64,000 nucleotides of DNA, taken from contig JBMNPJ010000008.1 in the NCBI GenBank assembly GCA_050943535.1, positions 56,448 to 120,447 on the forward strand. The letters run 5' to 3'. A program made the translations under genes and the position numbers. Below the pieces are notes generated by a model. That model had not been told where the DNA came from. It worked only from the letters and a program-made list of their open reading frames with translations, and ran no database searches. This stretch comes from Massiliimalia sp050943535 (lineage in GTDB: Bacteria; Bacillota; Clostridia; Oscillospirales; Ruminococcaceae). The first letter of the stretch is position 1; each line of letters begins with the position of its first letter. Below are positions 33,612 to 42,270 of this stretch, one piece after another.

Positions 33612-33977
33612 ATGCCAAGAACAGCAAAAAACCGAAAAATCTGCTGTATTCCAAAGTGCAAAAAATTTTGTCCTGATACAGACAAAAGCAGGGAGGAAAA
33701 TTCTGAACCGGTGGTATTGACCCTGGATGAGATGGAGGCCATGCGGCTTTCTGATTTGGAGGGGTTGGATCAGGATACAGCTGCCAGACGGATGGAAGTA
33801 TCCCGCGCCACATTTCAGCGGATTTTATACGCTGCCAGAAAATCGGTTACCCATGCGCTGATCAATGGAAAAACCATTGAAATCCGCGGGGGAAAATATG
33901 TAGTGGCAGACTGTGCCTGTCAGGGAGAAACCGTGTGCAGTGACTGCCGGTTTAGTCCGTGCAGGGAAAATTCATAA
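33612..33977 (+). CDS. DUF134 family putative DNA-binding protein
   Basis: The 121-residue protein starts MPRTAKNRKICCIPKC and has a sigma-70 region 4-like helix-turn-helix (LSDLEGLDQDTAARRMEVSRATFQRIL, about residues 43-72). It ends in a Cys-rich tail (CACQGETVCSDC) that may bind a metal or an iron-sulfur cluster. DUF134 genes often accompany Mrp/NBP35-type or nitrogenase-related ATPase genes, as here (20 bp gap). It is a likely autoregulator of the pair. Function is inferred only. Confidence 0.87.
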   Translation: MPRTAKNRKICCIPKCKKFCPDTDKSREENSEPVVLTLDEMEAMRLSDLEGLDQDTAARRMEVSRATFQRILYAARKSVTHALINGKTIEIRGGKYVVADCACQGETVCSDCRFSPCRENS

Positions 33978-33997
33978 AAGAATGGGGAATGTAAGAA

Positions 33998-34816
33998 ATG
34001 AGCGAATGTTCACATAACTGTGAAACCTGCGGTGAAAACTGTCCTTCCCGTAAACCGGGAAGTTTTTTGGAACAGCCGCATGAGTTGAGCAAAATTAAAA
34101 AAGTGATTGGCGTTGTCAGCGGAAAAGGCGGCGTGGGCAAATCACTGGTTACGTCTTTAATGGCAGTTTCTATGACACGTCGGGGATATCATGCAGCAAT
34201 TTTGGATGCAGATATTACCGGTCCTTCTATTCCAAAGGCATTTGGTGTAAAAGAACGTGCGTATGCTACTGAACAGGGCATGATTCCTGTAACCACTCGA
34301 ACCGGCATCAGCATGATGTCTATTAACCTGCTGCTGGAAGATGAAAAGACACCGGTTGTATGGAGAGGTCCTGTTATTTCCGGAACCGTAAAACAGTTTT
34401 GGAAAGATGTGATTTGGGAAGATGTAGACTATATGTTTGTGGATATGCCTCCTGGAACCGGAGATGTTCCGCTGACAGTATTCCAGTCTATTCCTTTGGA
34501 TGGAATTATTGTAGTTACTTCCCCTCAGGAACTGGTTTCTATGATTGTGTCCAAAGCAGTTCACATGGCACAGATGATGAATGTACCGATTTTGGGACTG
34601 GTAGAAAACTACAGTTACCTCAAATGTCCTGACTGCGGAAAAGAAATCCATCTGTTTGGAGAAAGCCATATCGAAGAAGTGGCAAAAGAGTTTAACCTTC
34701 CAGTACTGGCAAAACTTCCAATTGATCCTCAGCTGGCAGAGTTCTGCGACAAGGGTGAAATTGAAGAAGTAGAAATTGACTATTTGAAAGAAGCCTGCGA
34801 TAAACTGGAAGACTGA
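33998..34816 (+). CDS. Mrp/NBP35-type P-loop ATPase (iron-sulfur carrier)
   Basis: The 272-residue protein opens with a Cys-rich segment (ECSHNCETCGENC), then the deviant Walker A GVVSGKGGVGKS, DADITGPSI and DMPPGTGD. A CPDCGK pair occurs near residue 210. These are the marks of ApbC/Nbp35 proteins that carry and transfer iron-sulfur clusters in the cytoplasm. It is co-transcribed with DUF134 and ends at a strong hairpin. Confidence 0.92.
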   Translation: MSECSHNCETCGENCPSRKPGSFLEQPHELSKIKKVIGVVSGKGGVGKSLVTSLMAVSMTRRGYHAAILDADITGPSIPKAFGVKERAYATEQGMIPVTTRTGISMMSINLLLEDEKTPVVWRGPVISGTVKQFWKDVIWEDVDYMFVDMPPGTGDVPLTVFQSIPLDGIIVVTSPQELVSMIVSKAVHMAQMMNVPILGLVENYSYLKCPDCGKEIHLFGESHIEEVAKEFNLPVLAKLPIDPQLAEFCDKGEIEEVEIDYLKEACDKLED

Positions 34817-34854
34817 TTGTTTTTCATGGAATAGGCAGTTATTGAATTGATAAA

Positions 34855-34894
34855 AAATGCCCTATGCAAACAAAACTGTTTGCATAGGGCATTT
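34855..34894 (+). terminator. Hairpin after mrp
   Basis: AAATGCCCTATGCAAACA (34855-34872) pairs perfectly with TGTTTGCATAGGGCATTT (34877-34894). A related hairpin occurs at 35276-35315 on the other side of repeat R1. Confidence 0.72.
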
Positions 34895-35274
34895 CAGTTT
34901 GTAGAAAGAGGTAATGTTAACTATCAAATTGCGCAAATAAAAGTATTACACCAAACTCGTTGAATCGATTAGCGCCGCAGCGCTTTCCAGAAAACAGCTG
35001 TTTTTATCAGATGTGCAAACAACACTTGGGGGTCTTGGGGGCAGTGCGACTAACCGAATATTTTCGGAGCACGCCCCCAAGTGCCCTTTTCTGCTTCCTC
35101 TTTTTGGCATAAAAAGAGGAAGTGCAAGTGCGGTCAGCGGACACTGTCCGCCGTAATCCTACATAAAAAATTGAAAATTTGTCTCCGACGGCTTAAGGGA
35201 CAAGCGTCCCTTAAGAATCCCAAAAGACAAAAATTTGTGCGACTTTTTCTTGACATGTACTTCGTCGACAAACT
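34895..35274 (+). repeat. Intergenic repeat R1, copy A (about 380 bp)
   Basis: It begins AGTTTGTAGAAAGAGGTAATG and ends with the imperfect inverted form ATGTACTTCGTCGACAAACT, giving terminal inverted repeats of about 25 bp. The 5' 125 bp and 3' 95 bp align closely with the inverted copy at 49611-49950 (shared TATTACACCAAACTCGTTGA, GAGCGCCGCAGCGC/TAGCGCCGCAGCGC, GTCTCCGACGGC, CAAAAATTTGTGC). The middle differs. It encodes no protein and looks like a MITE-type element. Confidence 0.75.
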
Positions 35275-35320
35275 AAAAGACTCTATGCAAACGGTTTTAT
35301 TTGCATAGAGTCTTTATTTT
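35275..35320 (-). terminator. Terminator of the ddl-murI-ywiB-argS operon
   Basis: AAAGACTCTATGCAAA (35276-35291) pairs with TTTGCATAGAGTCTTT (35300-35315), with T/A runs on both sides. It resembles the hairpin at 34855-34894. Confidence 0.8.
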
Positions 35321-36562
35321 TTAATAAATCACTGCGCCGTATTTTTTTGCAATTCGCTTTAATTCTTCTGGATCAATACTGGATTCACAGTCGATCATGG
35401 CACGGCCGTGATACAGCAGAAGAGCTAACCGCAGGGCAGATTCATCATGGGAAGAAAAACATACAGGCAGTTTGGCAATATGGGCGTTTTGTGCAAAGTC
35501 TCTGGCATCATCTACAGAATCAATGTTTACTAAAATCACATCATAATTCTCTTCTTCCAGTTCCAGCAGTTCGTCGGTCATGTCCACGCTGCAGGTAAGC
35601 GGTTCAGAAAACTCAATGTTTTCACAGTAGAGATTATACAGCTGACGGGTATCTGCCAAAATAATGTCTCCCAGCTGATCGTCTAAATCCGGTTTGGGAG
35701 CAGCCGGCTGATAGGTATTGAGCATCTGCTTCATTTCCCGAATGTGTTCCGGGGTGGTGCCGCAGCATCCTCCAATATAGGAAGCACCTGCGTCCAGCAC
35801 CTGCTTCATCTGCTGTGCCATTTCTTCGGGAGACAGAGAAACCAATAGTTCCCGGTCGTCATCATACCGATAAGCACATGGCTTTGCAATAATGGGGATT
35901 TTTGCATAAGGTTTCATTTGCTCCACAATTTCCGCAATGTTCTGGGTTCCGTAGGAGCAGTTGAGTCCAAATGCAGAGATGCCCAGTTCCTGGAGGATCA
36001 CCAGGGCATTTAATGCGGTTCCGCCCAGTGGAGTTTCGCCGTCCTCGTCTACGGTAAGGGTAATCATGACCGGTTTGTGGAACTTTTTCAGTGCCAGTGC
36101 CGCAGCCCGGGCTTCGGAAATAGAGGTAAGACTTTCTACAACAAATAAATCCACGCCGCTGTCAGATAAAACCTGAGCCTGCTGACGGTAAACTTCCATC
36201 ATCTCGGTAAAAGAAGTATCCCCGTAAGGTTCCAGCTCCAGTCCCGTTGCGGACATGGCACCGGCGACCCAGGCGCCGTCAGCTGCCTGACGGGTCAGAG
36301 CAGTCAGTTTTTGATTGAACTCAGTTACTTCCTGCTCCAGACCAAACTGGGCCAGACGGGAATAGGATGCGCCAAAAGTCGGGGTATACAGTACCTGACT
36401 TCCGGCTGCGCGGAATGCCTTTTGTAGTTCCAAAAGCATTTGGGGATGTTCTAAAATCCATCGTTCCTGACAAATGTTTTTTGGTGCAAAACTAGTTTGA
36501 AATAAATTTGTGGCTACCGCTCCATCCAACAGCAGCGGTGCCGAAAGATCAACGTCCATCAT
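35321..36562 (-). CDS. Homocysteine S-methyltransferase family protein with short extra C-terminal domain
   Basis: The 413-residue protein has an N-terminal homocysteine methyltransferase barrel (residues 1-290) with zinc ligands in GLNCS and GGCCGTTPEH. The remaining ~120 residues resemble only a piece of the pterin-binding barrel of MetH (LPVCFSSHDESALRLALLLYHGRAMIDCES). Cobalamin-binding and activation domains are absent. It may methylate homocysteine with a small-molecule donor or work with a separate corrinoid protein. It lies 35 bp after argS and is the last gene of the operon. Confidence 0.85.
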   Translation of the reverse strand: MMDVDLSAPLLLDGAVATNLFQTSFAPKNICQERWILEHPQMLLELQKAFRAAGSQVLYTPTFGASYSRLAQFGLEQEVTEFNQKLTALTRQAADGAWVAGAMSATGLELEPYGDTSFTEMMEVYRQQAQVLSDSGVDLFVVESLTSISEARAAALALKKFHKPVMITLTVDEDGETPLGGTALNALVILQELGISAFGLNCSYGTQNIAEIVEQMKPYAKIPIIAKPCAYRYDDDRELLVSLSPEEMAQQMKQVLDAGASYIGGCCGTTPEHIREMKQMLNTYQPAAPKPDLDDQLGDIILADTRQLYNLYCENIEFSEPLTCSVDMTDELLELEEENYDVILVNIDSVDDARDFAQNAHIAKLPVCFSSHDESALRLALLLYHGRAMIDCESSIDPEELKRIAKKYGAVIY

Positions 36563-36597
36563 GTTAAGCCTTTCTGTATGTGATATTATTTATTTGA

Positions 36598-38286
36598 TTA
36601 CATAGATTCCGGTGCTTCAATTTTCAATAACCGCAATACGTTTTCCAGTACGGTTTTTACTGCTTCGCACAGCATCAGACGGGCATCCCGAAGTGCTTCG
36701 TCCTCTACCTGAACCCGGCAGGCGTTGTAGAACTTGTGGAACAGAGTTGCCAGTGTAATGATGTATTTGGTGATGCGTGCAGGGTCATAGGTTTTAGCTG
36801 CTCCGGCAATTTCACTAGGCAGCAGGGCAATGTGACGGATCAGTTCCCGTTCTGCAGGATCCTGTAATAGAGAGAAATCACACAAAGAAGCGTCTTTCAA
36901 AGATACTCCCTGATCTGCCATTTTCTTAAGAATGGAGCAAATCCGAGCATGAGCGTACTGTACATAGTATACTGGGTTTTCGGAAGAAGTTTCTACTGCC
37001 AAGTCCAGGTCAAAGTCCAAAGTGGAGTTGGTTTCCCGCAGGTTAAAGAAGAAACGTGCTGCATCAATCGGAACTTCTTCCAGCAAAGTAGCCAGTGTAA
37101 TGGCCTTACCGGAACGTTTAGAAGCTTTGATCACTTCGCCGTCCCGTACCAGACGAACCATCTGCATGAGTACAACATCCAGACGGGCAGGATCAATGCC
37201 CAAAGCCTGCAAAGCACCTTTCAGACGGGGAACATAACCGTGGTGGTCTGCACCCAGTACGTTGATGGCTTTGTCGAATCCACGGGTTACCAGTTTGTTA
37301 TAGTGGTAAGCAATGTCCGGTACTACATAGGTCAAAAATCCGTTGGAACGAACCAGTACAAAGTCTTCACTGCCGAATTCACTACCTTTAAACCACACAG
37401 CACCGTCTTTTTCATAGGTATATCCTTTTTCGGTGAGCATATCTACTACCTGACGGGCAGCGCCGTTTTCGTGGAGGGTAGATTCCCGGAACCAGTTGTC
37501 ATAGCGGATCCGGTATTTTAACAGATCTCGTTCCAGACCTTCGATATTTAAAGGAAGAGCATATTCTACCAGTGCCTGCCGGCGTTCTTCAGAAGAGCGG
37601 TTTACATAGCTGTCTCCGTGAATGGCAGCAAAGTTTTTGGCGTGTTCAATAATATCTGCGCCATGGTAAGAGTCTTCCGGCATTTCAATACCGTCCTGAT
37701 ACAGTTCCAAATAACGAAGTTCCAGAGACATACCAAATTTATTTACCTGGTTGCCCGCATCATTGACATAGAATTCCCGGGTAACATCATAGCCAGCCCA
37801 TTCCAAAGCGGAGGACAGACAGTCGCCGATTGCGCCGCCCCGTGCGTTTCCGATGTGCATTGGGCCAGTTGGGTTTGCGGATACAAATTCTACCAGAACC
37901 CGTTTGCCTTCTCCTTCCTGAGAACGGCCGTAATTTTCTTTTTGTTCAGCCACTGCTTTTACAGTATCGCTAAACCAGCTTTGGGATACAAAGAAATTCA
38001 TAAAGCCAGGGCCGGCAATTTCGCATTTTTCAAAATAGCTGCCATCCAGTGCCAAAGAGCTTTCAATGGCTTCGGCAATTTTTCTGGGAGCCTGATGGAA
38101 TGCTCTGGCAGATACCATAGCCAGGTTGGTGGCAAAATCCCCGTGAGAGGTGTCTGCCGGAATTTCTACATGAATATCAGGAATCTCAGCCTGAGGAAGT
38201 TTTTCATCTTCCATGGCCTTTTGCAGAGCGTTTTTCAAAATTTCCTTTAACTGCTGTTCTGCCTGAGATAACAGATTTGCGGTCAT
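36598..38286 (-). CDS. argS: Arginyl-tRNA synthetase
   Basis: The 562-residue class I synthetase shows NPTGPMHIGNARG (HIGH motif), KASKRSGKAI in the KMSKS position and the C-terminal DALR anticodon-binding domain. It charges tRNA-Arg; a tRNA-Arg(CCG) gene lies elsewhere in the window. It follows the ywiB-like gene by 82 bp, a spacing that includes a TCAGGC/GCCTGA hairpin. Confidence 0.97.
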   Translation of the reverse strand: MTANLLSQAEQQLKEILKNALQKAMEDEKLPQAEIPDIHVEIPADTSHGDFATNLAMVSARAFHQAPRKIAEAIESSLALDGSYFEKCEIAGPGFMNFFVSQSWFSDTVKAVAEQKENYGRSQEGEGKRVLVEFVSANPTGPMHIGNARGGAIGDCLSSALEWAGYDVTREFYVNDAGNQVNKFGMSLELRYLELYQDGIEMPEDSYHGADIIEHAKNFAAIHGDSYVNRSSEERRQALVEYALPLNIEGLERDLLKYRIRYDNWFRESTLHENGAARQVVDMLTEKGYTYEKDGAVWFKGSEFGSEDFVLVRSNGFLTYVVPDIAYHYNKLVTRGFDKAINVLGADHHGYVPRLKGALQALGIDPARLDVVLMQMVRLVRDGEVIKASKRSGKAITLATLLEEVPIDAARFFFNLRETNSTLDFDLDLAVETSSENPVYYVQYAHARICSILKKMADQGVSLKDASLCDFSLLQDPAERELIRHIALLPSEIAGAAKTYDPARITKYIITLATLFHKFYNACRVQVEDEALRDARLMLCEAVKTVLENVLRLLKIEAPESM

Positions 38287-38368
38287 AATTCATACGTCCT
38301 TTCTTGATTTTAAGCAATGGATTGCTTTTGGGTATCAGGCAACGCCTGACAATATCTTTGGGCGCAGG

Positions 38369-38803
38369 TTATTCCTGTTCGCCGCATGGAGTTACTGTAA
38401 CATAAATTTGGTTATCGCTGATATGGCTGGCGTTAATATCCAGCGCGTATTCAAAAAACAGATGACCTCCCTGGTCGGTGAGGCCGCATTCAATGGCTTT
38501 GGCGGTAATGCCGATCATCAGTTCTCCTTCTGGAGTGGCATAGTATCCCACGTTGCGCTGTCCAGTCTGAATCACCAGGTTGGACTGGGAAGGGCCGCTT
38601 CGGATCATGGAGACTTTTTCTGCTCCCTTGACCTTTAAAATGGTGCGGCATCCGGCAAAACCAGTGGTTTCGCTTTCTTCATAGGCAATGTAATAAACGC
38701 CGTTTTTCTCATAAAAGGTTCCCTGGGTGTACAGCTCGGTGGTATCCCGGTCGCCGTCAGCAGATTGGATTCCCTTAATTTTAATCCAAACACTTTGTTT
38801 CAA
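38369..38803 (-). CDS. DUF1934 (YwiB-like) protein
   Basis: The 144-residue protein is a DUF1934 beta-barrel (calycin-like) with the pattern VWIKIKGIQ...DTTELYTQGTFYEKNGVYYIAYEE. Its function is unknown; in Bacillus ywiB also sits next to argS, as here. The start is TTG at 38803 with GAGG seven bases upstream. It is 18 bp after murI. Confidence 0.87.
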   Translation of the reverse strand: MKQSVWIKIKGIQSADGDRDTTELYTQGTFYEKNGVYYIAYEESETTGFAGCRTILKVKGAEKVSMIRSGPSQSNLVIQTGQRNVGYYATPEGELMIGITAKAIECGLTDQGGHLFFEYALDINASHISDNQIYVTVTPCGEQE

Positions 38804-38821
38804 TTTGAAACCTCATTTCTG

Positions 38822-39634
38822 TTAATACTGGTCAATATCAATTTTTTCCACGTCTCCCAGAATGCTTTCTTCCAAAAAGACACCGGCATTTTGAGCAAAA
38901 CTTTCTACATCGTCACTGACATAGTAGTGGCATTGGCCGGGGCCTTCCTGATCGTTGAGCATACGGCTTTGAGTAAGAAATGCCTGAACAGAGCGGGCAG
39001 CTTCTTTTCCCGGATCAATCAGCCGAATGTCAGGACCTACCAGATCTCCGATCAGCGCTTTGATAATGGGATAGTGGGTACATCCTAAAATCAGGGTATC
39101 TACTTTTTCTGCCATGACCGGTTCCAAATATTCCCGGGCAATGGCTGTGGTAATGGGGTTTTCCCGATCCACATAGCCGTTTTCAATCAGGGGAACAAAC
39201 AAGGGACAGGCTTTGCCGATAATTTTAGGATTGTGGATAATATTGCGGATGGCTTTACCGTAAGCGCCGCTTTTAATAGAAGCGCTGGTAGCAAGCACGC
39301 CGATCCGCCCGGTTGATGTAGCGGCGCAGGCAGCCTGAGCCGCCGGAAGAAGAACGCCGGTAAACGGAACGTGAAGGGAGTCGATCAGCGGCTGAGACAG
39401 GTTGGTGCTGACGGTGCCGCAGGCGGCCAGTACCATTTTTACATCTTTGGACAGCAAAAATCGGATATCCTGCGCTGTGTATTTTTGAATGGTCTCCCGG
39501 CTGCGGGTACCATAAGGCACCCGGGAAGTATCGCCGAAATAGACGATGTCTTCATGGGGCATCAGCTTTTTTAACTGGTGCACCGCGGTGATTCCGCCAA
39601 GACCGGAATCAAAGACGCCGATGGGCCGTTTATC
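38822..39634 (-). CDS. murI: Glutamate racemase
   Basis: The 270-residue enzyme makes D-glutamate for peptidoglycan. Motifs are IGVFDSGLGG at the start, YFGDTSRVPYGTRS, ACGTVSTN (catalytic Cys) and LGCTHYPI (second catalytic Cys). The ATG at 39634 with AAGGAGG upstream gives the normal family start; a frame 11 codons longer does not. It is next to ddl, another cell-wall gene. Confidence 0.95.
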   Translation of the reverse strand, partial: DKRPIGVFDSGLGGITAVHQLKKLMPHEDIVYFGDTSRVPYGTRSRETIQKYTAQDIRFLLSKDVKMVLAACGTVSTNLSQPLIDSLHVPFTGVLLPAAQAACAATSTGRIGVLATSASIKSGAYGKAIRNIIHNPKIIGKACPLFVPLIENGYVDRENPITTAIAREYLEPVMAEKVDTLILGCTHYPIIKALIGDLVGPDIRLIDPGKEAARSVQAFLTQSRMLNDQEGPGQCHYYVSDDVESFAQNAGVFLEESILGDVEKIDIDQY

Positions 39635-39673
39635 CATTGCGTATGTACCTCCTTTTGTATCCGTCAATTCCTT

Positions 39674-40726
39674 TTATCGGCTGAGAGCGTATTGAATCAG
39701 ACGATCCAACAGTTCGCTGATAGAAACTCCCATATGCACCCACATTTTTGGATACATGCTGATGTCTGTAAATCCCGGCAGGGTGTTGATTTCGTTTAAA
39801 ATCACCTTTTGTTCCGGTGTTACGAAAAAGTCTACCCGGGAAAGTCCCTCACAGCCAATGGCGCGGTAAGCTTTGACAGCAGTCTGACGCAGCAGCTCCA
39901 TAGTATCCGGCTGAATGTCTGCCGGGATCTGCACCTGAGACTGAGGGTTAACATATTTTGCTTCATAGTCATAAATTTCTTCATTGGCGGAAAGGATTTC
40001 TCCGGCAATCGCTGGTTTGGCATCCTGATTGCCCAACACAGCACATTCTACTTCTTTTCCCACAATGGTTTCTTCCACAATGGCTTTTTTGTCTTCGTGG
40101 AACGCAGTCTGCAAAGCGGTTTTCAGCTGTTCCCGGTCACAGGCTTTGGAAACGCCTACAGAAGAACCGGCATTCGCTGGCTTGACAAAAACAGGATAGT
40201 CCAGTTTTTCTTCGATCCGGCTGATTGCTGCAGCCTGGTCTTCTTCCTGCCGGACACACTGCCATTTTGCCATAGGAATACCGGCAGATTCCAAAATCAC
40301 ATGAGTCATTTCTTTGTCCATGCAGTTGGCAGAAGAAATGGCATCGCAGCCTACAAAGGGGAGTCCAGCAATCTGGAACAGTCCCTGGATGGTGCCGTCT
40401 TCGCCGTTTTTGCCGTGAAGAACAGGAATGACACAGTCCAGCGGCAGGAATTGGTAGGTACCCTGTTCCAAAACCAGAAGACCTTTTCGGTTTCGGCTGG
40501 TATTCAGGGTACAGTCCTGAACCGGACCCTGTTCCCACTGGCCGTTTTGCAGAGCGCCGACTTCTCCGGTGTAGCGCAGCCAGCGTCCTTCTTTGGTGAT
40601 TCCCACCATTTCTACCTGATATTTTTCAGGATCTAAATGATTTAATACGGTAGTCGCAGACCATCGGGATACTTCGTGTTCTGTAGACACACCGCCGAAA
40701 ATAACGGCGATTTTCAGTTTCTCCAT
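39674..40726 (-). CDS. ddl: D-alanine--D-alanine ligase
   Basis: The 350-residue ATP-grasp enzyme shows GGVSTEHEVS, HGKNGEDGTIQG, KPANAGSSVGVSK and NEINTLPGFTDISMYPK. It makes the D-Ala-D-Ala dipeptide for the peptidoglycan stem. The start at 40726 with AGGCGG upstream is preferred over a frame ten codons longer. A TATACT -10 lies about 35 bp upstream on the minus strand. It is the first gene of the operon and is divergent from the retron. Confidence 0.95.
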   Translation of the reverse strand: MEKLKIAVIFGGVSTEHEVSRWSATTVLNHLDPEKYQVEMVGITKEGRWLRYTGEVGALQNGQWEQGPVQDCTLNTSRNRKGLLVLEQGTYQFLPLDCVIPVLHGKNGEDGTIQGLFQIAGLPFVGCDAISSANCMDKEMTHVILESAGIPMAKWQCVRQEEDQAAAISRIEEKLDYPVFVKPANAGSSVGVSKACDREQLKTALQTAFHEDKKAIVEETIVGKEVECAVLGNQDAKPAIAGEILSANEEIYDYEAKYVNPQSQVQIPADIQPDTMELLRQTAVKAYRAIGCEGLSRVDFFVTPEQKVILNEINTLPGFTDISMYPKMWVHMGVSISELLDRLIQYALSR

Positions 40727-40968
40727 GATGAAATTCCGCCTTTCTATTGTTAGCATAGTATAATCCCATTGGATGGGTTTTGCTCTTTTGTTTTCTTTGG
40801 ATTTTTGATTTTATGATACCGTCCGGAGCACAGACGATACTACTTCTATCATACCACATGAAAAACTATCCTGCAAACCTTTTTCAAGGGATTTTATTAC
40901 ATTATATGGTCCCTATAAAAACCCCATACCCTGCAGGGGAATTTTTTGTATACAAATCAAATATTTTG

Positions 40969-40977
40969 TGATATACT
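40969..40977 (+). promoter_or_regulatory. Extended -10 promoter of the retron
   Basis: TGATATACT: a TG one base before TATACT (40972-40977), with a T-rich upstream region and no good -35. Transcription would begin within a few bases of the a1 repeat at 40983. From 40763 to 40960 no gene is seen. Confidence 0.6.
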
Positions 40978-40982
40978 TTGGG

Positions 40983-41178
40983 CAAAGGGTAGCAGCTTTT
41001 TGTACGTTTGGGAAGACCAGGGTACCGGAACCGCGAGTCGCGGATTCTGTATTAGTAAGTAATACGCAAGGCGAGCCTTGCGCGGGAAACCGTGCTCGAC
41101 GTGTTGCCATACACCAAAGGTGTATTCCAAAAACACGCCTGCGCCGGAATCCCGAGGATGTTTTTGTGCTGCCCTTTG
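40983..41178 (+). ncRNA. Retron msr-msd RNA
   Basis: The ends pair as the a1/a2 stem: CAAAGGGTAGCA (40983-40994) with TGCTGCCCTTTG (41167-41178), 12 pairs including one G-U. An AGC directly at the a1 end can supply the branching guanosine. The msr part has three hairpins: CCGCG-AGT-CGCGG (41031-41043), GTATT/AATAC (41049-41065) and CGCAAGG-CGAG-CCTTGCG (41065-41082). The msd part is one long interrupted hairpin (41084-41153) with arms GGGA/TCCC, CCG/CGG and CGTGTT/AACACG, and the tip ATACACC-AAA-GGTGTAT. It lies directly upstream of a retron reverse transcriptase. Confidence 0.88.
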
Positions 41179-41201
41179 TATTTGTATTGGAGGGAAGACA
41201 T

Positions 41202-42251
41202 GTGAGCATTCACACTTTGGAAGGGTTTGCCCGGTGGCTGTATCCCGAAAAAAATGAACAGCAGCTTCGGGCGGCAGTATACTGGCTTTCTTCCCTCAGT
41301 TTTCAGAAACAAAAGAAAAAGCAGTATCAACATAGCACCATTCCCAAAAGAAACGGTGCGGTTCGGGAATTATGGGTTCCCTCTTACCCGCTTCAGCGGG
41401 TGCAGCGGGGAGTGATGGAGCTGATTTCTCAGGGAGAAATTTCTCCGGCAGCCACAGCCTATCAAAAGGGGATTTCTCTGGTACAGAATGCCGCACCTCA
41501 TCAGGGGCATCCTGTAGTGGTTCAGCTGGATTTAAAGGATTTTTTTCAGAGTGTTTCCTTTTCTCAAGTGGCTGGTGCACTGGATGATGCTTTGCGTCGA
41601 AACCCTTTGATCGGGGAACATTTTTACACCGATCTGGGTGGAAATCCCCGGGAGCGGAGAAAGACGGCATACAACGATGTACTCAGTTATTATTTCGCCC
41701 AATTTTGTACCTATAAAGGATGTCTTCCACAAGGGGCACCGTCCAGTCCTATGATTTCCAATTTGGTGTTTGCGCCTTTGGATCAAAAGATTCTGGCCTA
41801 TTGTGAGAAACATCAAATCACCTATACCCGATACAGTGATGACCTGACCTTTTCCGGTGAATTTCAAACCCTTACTCCGGGACATCTGATTGGGTGGGTA
41901 CGCCGTCTGATGGCAGCAAACGGATATGAGCTCAACCAGGAAAAAATACGAGTGCGGCGAGGGGGAGAGCGGCACTGTGTCACCGGCCTTGTAGTGAATC
42001 AAACTGTCCAGCCAACAGCGTCATTCCGTCGGGATATCCGGCAGAAATGCTATTACCTTAACCGGTTTGGAATAGAAGATTTTTTGCGCCGTCATGGCGG
42101 GGAAATATCCGGGGAAAAGGAACTGGAGCGTCTTTTGGGGCAGATACAGTTTGTACTGCAGGTGAGTCCTGAAAATCGGCAGTTTTCTCAGTACAGGAAA
42201 CAGGTGCGTCAGGCGCTGAAGGAAGTAAAAACTGGCACTGTCCAAAAATAA
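41202..42251 (+). CDS. Retron reverse transcriptase
   Basis: The 349-residue protein has all retron marks: NAAPH (NAxxH motif, 96-100), QLDLKDFF (motif 3, 108-115), LPQGAPSSPMISNL (near 175), the catalytic YSDDLTFSG (211-219) and HCVTGLVVN (VTG motif, 260-262). There is no maturase or endonuclease domain, so it is not a group II intron enzyme. The frame is open back to 40968, but that part overlaps the msr-msd RNA. GTG at 41202 follows GGAGGG by seven bases. It would copy the msd part of the RNA into branched DNA. No effector gene adjoins it on either side. Confidence 0.95.
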   Translation: MSIHTLEGFARWLYPEKNEQQLRAAVYWLSSLSFQKQKKKQYQHSTIPKRNGAVRELWVPSYPLQRVQRGVMELISQGEISPAATAYQKGISLVQNAAPHQGHPVVVQLDLKDFFQSVSFSQVAGALDDALRRNPLIGEHFYTDLGGNPRERRKTAYNDVLSYYFAQFCTYKGCLPQGAPSSPMISNLVFAPLDQKILAYCEKHQITYTRYSDDLTFSGEFQTLTPGHLIGWVRRLMAANGYELNQEKIRVRRGGERHCVTGLVVNQTVQPTASFRRDIRQKCYYLNRFGIEDFLRRHGGEISGEKELERLLGQIQFVLQVSPENRQFSQYRKQVRQALKEVKTGTVQK

Positions 42252-42270
42252 AATCACAAAAATAAATAAA

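Noticed and set aside
35081..35308. 75-codon frame inside repeat R1
   Set aside because: It is not kept in the other R1 copy, and the region is a non-coding repeat ending in a terminator.
40968..41201. Longer reading frame (78 extra codons) ahead of the reverse transcriptase
   Set aside because: It overlaps the whole msr-msd RNA, shows no similarity to RT N-termini and has no ribosome site; GTG at 41202 follows GGAGGG at good spacing.
41202..42251. Group II intron or diversity-generating RT
   Set aside because: There are no maturase, endonuclease or intron domains and no VR/TR repeat pair; NAxxH and VTG motifs plus the a1/a2 RNA fit a retron.
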